DNA of 5,654 nt from Deltaproteobacteria bacterium. Lineage in GTDB: Bacteria > Desulfobacterota > Desulfobacteria > Desulfobacterales > JAFDFH01. Below are positions 1 to 4,654 of this stretch, piece by piece; positions within the stretch are counted from its first letter, which is position 1; every line of letters starts with the position of its first letter. The stretch covers positions 1-5,654 of the forward strand of contig JAFDFH010000185.1 of NCBI GenBank assembly GCA_019309945.1, given 5' to 3'. The notes beneath the pieces are model-generated. The model did not search any database. It saw only the letters and a list, made by a program, of their open reading frames with translations, and had not been told where the DNA came from. A program made the translations under genes and the position numbers.

Positions 1-121
1 TTTGCCCGATCTCTGCGTTATGCTCAAAATTTTATCCTCGGAATATCAACTATATACCTGTGGTAAAATTTTTCGCAGGCCTTGATCTCGAACAAAAATC
101 CTCGTTTCTGGACGAACACTA
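1..121. mobile_element. Short foldback (MITE-like) element, left copy, truncated by window edge
   Basis: This segment aligns without gaps to positions 1117-1237, with 7 mismatches in 121 positions by eye, so it is a second copy of the same element. It ends at the same terminus (cgtttctggac.aacacta), and the opposite terminus lies outside the window. It has no coding capacity of its own. The internal hairpin (gcctgcg/cgcaggc in the intact copy) is weakened here by two changes in its left arm (acctgtg). The 94% identity suggests fairly recent spread or recombination between copies. The mobile nature is inferred from repetition and inverted termini, because no transposase is present in the window. 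Confidence 0.75.
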
Positions 122-122
122 G

Positions 123-158
123 ATAGTGCCCATCCATTAATTCTACTGTGGGCACTAT
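123..158. repeat. Short palindrome carrying the foldback-element terminus
   Basis: Perfect 10-nt arms, atagtgccca (123-132) and tgggcactat (149-158), flank a 16-nt loop. The left arm and the first loop bases (tagtgcccatcca, 124-136) match 13 nt of the left terminus of the intact element at 1093. This fits a minimal derivative that kept little more than its ends, or a tandem partial copy. It starts two bases after the left element ends at 121. It also lies downstream of the minus-strand DUF4124 gene and could form an RNA hairpin there, but no U-tract follows, so I do not call it an intrinsic terminator. Confidence 0.65.
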
Positions 159-229
159 GGGCTTTCAATTCATAAATGCGCAATTTTTCACAAGAGGACC
201 TGGCTTCGAATAATCCCCTCAAAAAGCTG

Positions 230-940
230 TTAACGACGGAGGCCGTATGAATCCTTCCCCGAATGGCTCCTTCCCAATTGACCTCTGCTCCTAAAGTTGA
301 CACGATAGGCACCGTGAGTAGTTCGACCGCGGGACCGTAAACTGTGCGGTGACTTGTACTTTTGGGGATAGGCATATTTTTGGGGATGGTATTTATTGCC
401 GAAATTTTTCCTGGAATGCCCGTAATGGCTTTTTCCCCGGTTTTTATGCTTGTAGTGATCAATAGAAGAGGGACCTACAAAATAAATGCTGGCTATATGG
501 TTGCGGTAGTACCCGCGCCTGTAATGAGGGAGACGATAATAACCATAAAATCCGCCACTTCGATAGTAGTGACGGTCATTTCGGGTATCATCCAGGTACT
601 GGTCTGCCGCCTGCACCGTTTCTTTGGCATAGCCTTCGGCCTCCACGGCTCTGCGCTGGGCCTCGGCTTCCCGCCGTTCAAGTTCGGCTTCTCTTGCGGC
701 TAGCTTCAGCTTTGCGAGTTCAAGCTGTTGTTGCCTTTCGGCTTCGATGCGGGTCCCGTCGGCGGCCTCATCATAGGTCAATTCCTCGGATTTCATCAGA
801 ATCACGGCGTCATCCGGCGGAGCGTAGTTGGAAAAATGTTTGACGCCGTTTTCATCCGTCCACTCATAGATATCAGCATGCAGGGATCCGGCAATAATGC
901 AGCCGGCGGCAATGAATAACAATATTTTTAAACCTTTCAT
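230..940 (-). CDS. Exported DUF4124-domain protein with coiled coil and Tyr/His/Arg-rich tail
   Basis: The product is 236 residues. An N-terminal hydrophobic segment (about 4-20) ending in SLHA/D looks like a signal peptidase I site, so export to the periplasm or envelope is inferred. A cysteine at 14 within the hydrophobic core is a poor lipobox. Residues 23-42 (DIYEWTDENGVKHFSNYAPP) match the DUF4124 signature, whose function is unknown. Residues about 64-112 are rich in Glu, Ala, Arg and Gln and predict a charged helix or coiled coil. Residues from about 120 to the end are low complexity, dominated by Tyr, His, Arg, Gly and Ser, with a short PQKY repeat. The start at 940 is chosen because GGAGGGAGG precedes it by 6 nt; an upstream in-frame ATG at 973 lacks such a site. 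The gene stands alone between two repeat copies. No downstream terminator is obvious. The molecular role cannot be assigned. Confidence 0.88.
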   Translation of the reverse strand: MKGLKILLFIAAGCIIAGSLHADIYEWTDENGVKHFSNYAPPDDAVILMKSEELTYDEAADGTRIEAERQQQLELAKLKLAAREAELERREAEAQRRAVEAEGYAKETVQAADQYLDDTRNDRHYYRSGGFYGYYRLPHYRRGYYRNHIASIYFVGPSSIDHYKHKNRGKSHYGHSRKNFGNKYHPQKYAYPQKYKSPHSLRSRGRTTHGAYRVNFRSRGQLGRSHSGKDSYGLRR

Positions 941-946
941 GGGAAT

Positions 947-955
947 CCTCCCTCC
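947..955 (-). promoter_or_regulatory. Ribosome binding site of the DUF4124 gene
   Basis: On the minus strand this reads GGAGGGAGG, 6 nt before the ATG at 940-938. It decides the start in favour of MKGLK over the ATG 11 codons upstream. Confidence 0.8.
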
Positions 956-995
956 AGGTTTCATAAATATCAAAAGAGCACTTGCCGTATGGATC

Positions 996-1012
996 TGGCC
1001 TTTAAAAGGCCA
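996..1012. promoter_or_regulatory. Perfect 8-bp palindrome upstream of the DUF4124 gene
   Basis: Here tggccttt (996-1003) and aaaggcca (1005-1012) form a perfect inverted repeat around one base, 56 nt upstream of the DUF4124 start codon. The symmetry and position would fit a repressor or activator operator in the promoter or leader region. With a one-base spacer it is better seen as a protein-binding dyad than as an RNA hairpin. A weak sigma-70-like pair on the minus strand (TTGTTG, 16 nt, TATGCT) lies further upstream, near 1045-1073. A regulatory role is inference only. Confidence 0.35.
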
Positions 1013-1092
1013 AGGCCCGGAATAGATATGTCGCCAAACTTAGCATAATCCGGAATACGGCGGCAACAACATTCACATCATGTATTGCTATT

Positions 1093-1237
1093 TAGTGCCC
1101 ATCCAGAAACGGTCTTTTTGCCCGATCTCGGCGTTATGCTCAAAATATTGTCCTCGGAATATCAACTATATGCCTGCGGTAATATTTTTCGCAGGCCTTG
1201 ATCTCGAACAAAAATCCTCGTTTCTGGACGGACACTA
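1093..1237. mobile_element. Complete 145-bp foldback (MITE-like) element
   Basis: The left terminus, tagtgcccatccagaaacg (1093-1111), and the inverse of the right terminus, tagtgtccgtccagaaacg (1219-1237), agree at 17 of 19 positions. Weaker complementarity continues inward for roughly 20 more bases (cttttt/atttttg and cgatct/cgagat), so most of a single strand can fold on itself. An internal hairpin, gcctgcg/cgcaggc, lies at 1172-1196. There is no coding capacity. No convincing target-site duplication is visible: the left flank is gctatt and the right flank tttaac. A second copy with 94% identity lies at 1-121. These traits describe a non-autonomous element moved by a transposase elsewhere in the genome. 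An alternative is a REP-like extragenic palindromic repeat maintained in another way. Confidence 0.8.
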
Positions 1238-1589
1238 TTTAACGGAATCATCTTCACAAATTAATGATACAGCTTTGATGAAAACGTTAACTTTAAAATA
1301 ACCATAAAATAACCCGAGTAAATCCCATGGCTAAAAATGAAAGCAGCAGGAAATAGGGGACGTACGTCAGATTATAAGTTTATATATGATTATTATATAA
1401 TATCAACCTGTTATGTCATACCCTACTATATTGTTGAAACAAATATCCTGGACATCCCTATATCCGTCCCGATCATCGGATTTGAAAACAAGAAATGTAA
1501 AAGAATTGTAAAAGTAGAATTATGTATTTTAATGGCAGGGCATATCGCATAAAAAGAACCTTTATCGAACACAATGAAAGGAGATGCCC
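1238..1589. other. AT-rich intergenic region without a convincing gene
   Basis: About 350 nt separate the repeat from the acyltransferase gene. The one longer open frame (1337-1552, 71 codons) has no ribosome binding site, no recognisable domain and a composition that follows the AT-rich background, so I do not call it. The motif aaataggggacgtacgt (1351-1367) resembles the ggggacgtac core common in extragenic repeats. A possible sigma-70-like pair for the acyltransferase gene is TTGAAA at 1434-1439 with TATATC about 19 nt downstream, but it is weak and one of several in such AT-rich DNA. Confidence 0.5.
1577..1583 (+). promoter_or_regulatory. Ribosome binding site of the acyltransferase gene
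   Basis: AAAGGAG ends 6 nt before the ATG at 1590. It directly abuts another in-frame ATG at 1584, which would have no spacing, so 1590 is the preferred start. Confidence 0.75.
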
Positions 1590-2189
1590 ATGAAGATTAA
1601 TAAAACCCTGATCATCAGGACTCTGATGCGCTGGCTGGCGCTGCTCATATTGAAATTAACGGGCTGGAAGGCGGAAGGCCAAAGACCGGATCTGCCAAAG
1701 TATGTTATCATTGCCGCACCCCACACGTCTAATTGGGATTTTGTTTACATCGTCTGCCTGTCGTTTGTTTACCGGATCAATCCCCGCATCATGGTTAAAA
1801 GCAGCGTGTTCTTCTGGCCCCTGGGACCTGTCTTCAAATGGCTGGGAGCGGTGCCCATCGATCGATCCAGATCGACCAATGTCGTTGGACAGTTGATCGA
1901 GGCATTTCAACAACAGGAAGAACTGATTCTGGCGGTAGCGCCCTCCGGCACCCGCAAGAAAGTCAGCAACTGGAAAACCGGATTCTATCACATTGCAAAC
2001 GGTGCCAACGTGCCCATGGTCCTAGGCTTCCTGGATTACCGGCGTAAAAGAGGCGGATTCGGCCCGACTATTCAGCCCTCCGGCGATATCGACGGCGATA
2101 TGGCGAAAATAAGAAACTTCTATCAGGATATCACGGGCCGGCATCCCAAAAAAAAGAGCCCGGTTCTGGTCGACTCAAAAGCGCTTTAG
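1590..2189 (+). CDS. Lysophospholipid acyltransferase family protein (1-acylglycerol-3-phosphate acyltransferase-like)
   Basis: The product is 199 residues, a usual length for the compact PlsC-like acyltransferases, which transfer an acyl chain to a lysophospholipid or related acceptor at the cytoplasmic membrane. An N-terminal hydrophobic helix (about 7-25) could anchor it. The catalytic HX4D box is H45-T-S-N-W-D50 in the context APHTSNWDF. Block II appears as GAVPIDR (86-92). Block III, normally PEGTR, reads PSGTR at 118-122, so the acidic residue usually linked to acceptor binding is replaced by serine, while the flanking TRKK..NWKTGFY is well kept. The acceptor is therefore uncertain. The gene stands alone. 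Its TAG stop coincides with the left boundary of a diverged repeat, so the C-terminus may have been trimmed or set by that insertion, although the length is not short for the family. Confidence 0.85.
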   Translation: MKINKTLIIRTLMRWLALLILKLTGWKAEGQRPDLPKYVIIAAPHTSNWDFVYIVCLSFVYRINPRIMVKSSVFFWPLGPVFKWLGAVPIDRSRSTNVVGQLIEAFQQQEELILAVAPSGTRKKVSNWKTGFYHIANGANVPMVLGFLDYRRKRGGFGPTIQPSGDIDGDMAKIRNFYQDITGRHPKKKSPVLVDSKAL

Positions 2190-2357
2190 CGGACCCATTC
2201 CCCAATTTTGGCGTAAGGCTCAAATTTTAATCCTCAAAATACGCTAATGTATTCCCGCCTGCCCCGTAAGTCCGGAAGATCGTACGGGGGCGGTTAATCC
2301 ACCTCAGATCGCCTTCCTTGAACTTGGAAAAACGATCTAGTTTTCGTTCGGGCACTA
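2187..2357. repeat. Diverged relative of the foldback element
   Basis: The order of conserved blocks matches the intact element at 1093-1237: ggcgt.a.gctcaaa (from 2210), tcctc..aata, ccttga.ct.g (from 2316), then cacta at 2353-2357 followed by tttaa, which is also the right flank of the intact copy. The left end is eroded (tagcggacccattcc). The centre holds an unrelated segment with its own hairpin, ccccgta (2262-2268) and tacgggg (2283-2289), with a further ccgc/gcgg pairing outside it. It may be a different subfamily sharing the same ends, or an old copy. The left boundary is uncertain by some 10-15 nt. Confidence 0.5.
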
Positions 2358-2396
2358 TTTAATCAAAGATGTCCCTAATAATGCACAAAAAAATGG

Positions 2397-2427
2397 TTGC
2401 GATCGGATACCAATTGCGACATTATAT
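2397..2427 (+). promoter_or_regulatory. Possible promoter of the MBL-fold hydrolase gene
   Basis: TTGCGA (2397-2402) is followed after 18 nt by ATTATA, or after 19 nt by TTATAT (2422-2427), about 70 nt before the start codon. Both hexamers are imperfect sigma-70 matches and the spacing is at the long end, so this is only a candidate. Confidence 0.22.
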
Positions 2428-2495
2428 TTTTGAAATAGGAACATTGGCTAAAAATCTTTGATGTGACGGGACAAAACAGACAGAAGGAATAACCC

Positions 2496-3464
2496 ATGGT
2501 CGAATGCATACTGCCCAATCTATTTCGAATCGAAATTCCCCTTCCGGAAAGCCCCCTTAAATCACTCAATTCCTATGTCATCAAAGCACCGGACAGAAAT
2601 TTGATTGTCGATACCGGTTTTAATCGGAAGGAGTGTCTTAAGGCCATGAAAAACGGGCTGAAGGAATTGGATATAGAGTTGGAAAAAACCGATCTTTTCA
2701 TTACCCATCTTCATGTCGATCATTTTGGCCTGGTCTCGGAACTGGCCACAGACGGACGAAAGGTATTTTTTAATCAGCCGGATGCGGATTTTATTCAGGC
2801 ATGGGATGGTTTCGATCACCTGGTTCAATATGCACACATGAGCGGATTTCCTGAAAGTGAGCTCCGATCAGCCCTTGAAAATCATCCCGCCGGCAAATAC
2901 CTTGCGGACGGGATCCCTGAACTCAGCATCCTGAAAGATGGTGACATGATCGAAATCGGCGATTTCCGATTCAAATGTATCGAAACGCCCGGCCATACCC
3001 GGGGGCACATGTGCCTGTATGAATCGGAAAAAAAGATTTTCCTTTCGGGTGACCATGTCCTCCATGACATAACACCTCACATTCAGTGCTGGTCAGATGA
3101 CTTGAACCCACTGAAGAATTATCTGGCCAGCCTTGACAAGGTTTACCCTCTAGATGTTGATCTTGTACTACCCGGACACCGCCGCCTTTTCAATAACTAT
3201 AGAGAACGAATCGATGAATTGAGACAGCATCACCAAGAGCGGGCTGAGGAAGTACTTTCGATCCTTGAAAACGGCCCGAGGAATGCCTATCAGATTGCCC
3301 CGGATATGTCCTGGGATATTGATTGTGAGTCCTGGGAACAATTTCCGCTGATGCAAAAATGGTTTGCCACCGGGGAAACAATTGCGCACCTGAAGTATCT
3401 TGAAGAAGAGGGAATGATCTCAAGAAAAATGGTGGCAGAATTGATCGTATATTGTAAGAATTAG
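2496..3464 (+). CDS. Metallo-beta-lactamase-fold hydrolase with C-terminal helical domain
   Basis: The product is 322 residues with no signal peptide, so cytoplasmic. The metal-binding set of a di-zinc (or iron) MBL hydrolase is complete: H71-L-H73-V-D75-H76 in the motif THLHVDHFG, H167 in TPGHTRGH, D186 in SGDH, and H228 in LPGHR. The N-terminal strand pattern with NSYVI and LIVDTG (36-41) is typical of the fold. Residues about 230-322 form a charged helical extension like the winged-helix tail of LACTB2-type members. The family covers thioesterases, glyoxalase II-like enzymes and ribonucleases; nothing here fixes the substrate. The start is supported by AGAAGGA 7 nt upstream. The nitroreductase gene follows after 52 nt with no visible terminator, so a two-gene transcript is possible. 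Confidence 0.9.
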   Translation: MVECILPNLFRIEIPLPESPLKSLNSYVIKAPDRNLIVDTGFNRKECLKAMKNGLKELDIELEKTDLFITHLHVDHFGLVSELATDGRKVFFNQPDADFIQAWDGFDHLVQYAHMSGFPESELRSALENHPAGKYLADGIPELSILKDGDMIEIGDFRFKCIETPGHTRGHMCLYESEKKIFLSGDHVLHDITPHIQCWSDDLNPLKNYLASLDKVYPLDVDLVLPGHRRLFNNYRERIDELRQHHQERAEEVLSILENGPRNAYQIAPDMSWDIDCESWEQFPLMQKWFATGETIAHLKYLEEEGMISRKMVAELIVYCKN

Positions 3465-3503
3465 GCTTGGAGAACAGTAAAATCATACATAAATATTAGA
3501 ATT

Positions 3504-3508
3504 GGAGG
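3504..3508 (+). promoter_or_regulatory. Ribosome binding site of the nitroreductase gene
   Basis: GGAGG lies 8 nt before the ATG at 3517. It overlaps the alternative in-frame TTG at 3502, which can therefore be dismissed as a start. Confidence 0.8.
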
Positions 3509-3516
3509 ATGTGCTA

Positions 3517-4188
3517 ATGGAAACAACAGAAGCGATTCACAAGTGGAGAAGCATACGCCGTTTTAAAGATGATCCGGTATCGATGGAGGCGCTCCGGGCG
3601 GTTCTGGAAGCCGGAAGACGGGCGCCTTCTTGGGAAAATGTTCAGCCCTGGCATTTTATCGTCATTGAAGATCAGGCAATGAAAGAAAAACTGGCGAAAC
3701 TCGCTTCAGGTCAGAAGCAAGTGGCGCGCGCACCGGTTGTAATAGCAGTCTGCGGCGACCTTTCCGCATGGGATAAACCCAAAAATCGTGAAGCATTAAT
3801 GGAACTCGTTGAAGCAGGCGTTATGAAAGTCACGGAAGAAATTATCGACGACATTATTTTAAAAGATCCGGTTTTTTATGTTGCTGAGAACGGCCCGGCA
3901 ATCATCCTTGCCCGAACCTTTGAACAGCTTGGCATTGCATACGGCTTTATGGGAATTGAAGCAGTCAATCAGGGACTGGGCATGTGCATTGTCGGCGCGC
4001 TCAGCAACGAGGCAACAGGTGCAAAACAGAAAATCTACCAGGAAATAAAATCCGACCTAGGTATGCCCGAGAGTATGTACTTGCTGGCACTTTTAACCCT
4101 CGGGAAAGCAAACGAAGCCCCCAACCCGCGTCCGCGAAAAGCGTTTAACAAGATCGTGTCCCGGGAAAAAGTAGGGATAGCATTCTGA
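3517..4188 (+). CDS. Nitroreductase family protein (FMN-dependent oxidoreductase)
   Basis: The product is 223 residues, usual for the family, whose members are homodimers that bind FMN at the dimer interface and reduce nitro groups, quinones or enones with NAD(P)H. Visible signatures are the N-terminal KWRSIRRF (9-16), where the arginines contact the FMN phosphate, RRAPSWENVQPWHFIVI (34-50), a glycine-rich EAVNQGLGMCIVGA segment in the second half, and a C-terminal LALLTLGKANEAPNPRPRK that closes the flavin site. There is no signal peptide. An acidic helical insert (roughly residues 92-118, EALMELVEAGVMKVTEEIIDD) lies between the core halves and may shape the substrate pocket. It follows the MBL hydrolase gene and ends 9 nt before the convergent minus-strand remnant. 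The physiological substrate is unknown. Confidence 0.92.
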   Translation: METTEAIHKWRSIRRFKDDPVSMEALRAVLEAGRRAPSWENVQPWHFIVIEDQAMKEKLAKLASGQKQVARAPVVIAVCGDLSAWDKPKNREALMELVEAGVMKVTEEIIDDIILKDPVFYVAENGPAIILARTFEQLGIAYGFMGIEAVNQGLGMCIVGALSNEATGAKQKIYQEIKSDLGMPESMYLLALLTLGKANEAPNPRPRKAFNKIVSREKVGIAF

Positions 4189-4197
4189 TCGAACGTC

Positions 4198-4380
4198 TTA
4201 TTTTCTCTCGGTCAGCAGGCCATAAAAATCGGGCCGTCGATGCTTACGAAAATCCAGTATATTTTTCCCTTGCATCAGAACATGACGCTTCTGACGAGAC
4301 CTTAACGGTTCTATTTCAGCATAGATTATTTCCGGGGTGCCATAGCCGCCTTCGGCAAGTGCCTTTCTTCCTGAAACAGA
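4198..4380 (-). pseudogene. C-terminal remnant of a carbon-nitrogen hydrolase (nitrilase superfamily)
   Basis: The minus-strand frame encodes about 60 residues ending at TAA (4200-4198). It contains LAEGGYGTPEIIYAEIEPL and then FRKHRRPDFYGLLTERK. This is the pattern of the extreme C-terminus of nitrilase-superfamily amidohydrolases, with the segment LAEAG..EEIIYAEID before a basic linker and the closing RRPDLYG. The Glu-Lys-Cys catalytic region and the rest of the roughly 270-residue domain are absent. Upstream in the same direction lies the gene for a small membrane protein, which ends at 4386. The frame stays open through that gene but has no family resemblance there, and no start or ribosome binding site precedes the fragment. 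I read it as the tail of a deleted gene. Assignment rests on recalled family patterns, not on a search. Confidence 0.55.
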
Positions 4381-4385
4381 CAAAT

Positions 4386-4589
4386 CTAATCCTCTGTCTC
4401 CCGATTTTTCCGAATCACTAATGGAATGATAAAGAAAGCACACGCAATAAAAAAGACAATGCTGCCAATAAGGCCCAGCATATTCCCGTCCTTTGCACTT
4501 GCGGCAATAAAAAAACCGGCGCATATAATAAAAAGAATCCAACCCCAGAGATGAAATGTTATTTCGCGCTTCTTTTCATCAGCATTCAT
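4386..4589 (-). CDS. Small two-helix membrane protein of unknown function
   Basis: The product is 67 residues: a charged N-terminus (MNADEKKREITFH), a hydrophobic helix at about 14-32 (LWGWILFIICAGFFIAAS), a short polar turn (AKDGN), a second helix at about 37-59 and a basic-acidic tail (RKNRETED). This is a clean inner-membrane hairpin. The layout and the LWGWILF start resemble small proteins sometimes labelled as cytochrome oxidase subunit III-like, though no such function is shown. It starts 65 nt downstream of the iron-sulfur protein gene on the same strand and may share its transcript. The ribosome binding site is weak, with only a GAG 4 nt before the ATG. The codon pattern and topology make it more credible than the overlapping frames. 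Confidence 0.65.
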   Translation of the reverse strand: MNADEKKREITFHLWGWILFIICAGFFIAASAKDGNMLGLIGSIVFFIACAFFIIPLVIRKNRETED

Positions 4590-4613
4590 AAAACTCGACG
4601 CTCCGAATGTGAC

Positions 4614-4625
4614 ACCGATATCGGT
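4614..4625. repeat. Perfect 12-bp palindrome between iron-sulfur and membrane protein genes
   Basis: The sequence accgatatcggt is a perfect dyad in the 65-nt gap, 25 nt upstream of the start codon of the small membrane protein gene. It has no loop and no T-tract, so it is not a terminator. It could be an operator, or chance. Confidence 0.25.
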
Positions 4626-4654
4626 CCCGCTTGATTCAGGCTCCGCAATACGAT

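Noticed and set aside
46..462. 138-codon minus-strand open frame overlapping the DUF4124 gene
   Set aside because: It runs through the repeat and across the tail of the DUF4124 gene in another frame, with no domain and no ribosome binding site. The DUF4124 frame has a signal peptide, a domain and a strong binding site.
1080..1301. 73-codon plus-strand frame
   Set aside because: It is mostly the foldback element read through; the same sequence recurs at 1-121 as a non-coding repeat.
1337..1552. 71-codon plus-strand frame in the AT-rich gap
   Set aside because: No ribosome binding site, no recognisable domain, and the residue content follows the AT-rich background. It cannot be excluded completely.
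2362..2462. Inverted 9-mers atcaaagat and atctttgat about 83 nt apart upstream of the MBL hydrolase gene
   Set aside because: The arms are short and far apart with no further similarity around them. A chance pair in AT-rich DNA is likely enough that I do not call an element.
4186..4240. Shared terminator between the convergent nitroreductase and nitrilase remnant
   Set aside because: No GC-rich stem followed by a T-tract could be found; only a 4-nt ctga/tcag pairing is present.
4381..4542. Upstream part of the minus-strand frame that ends in the nitrilase-like tail
   Set aside because: It overlaps the 67-residue membrane protein in another frame and has no family resemblance, so only the distal 60 codons are reported as a remnant.
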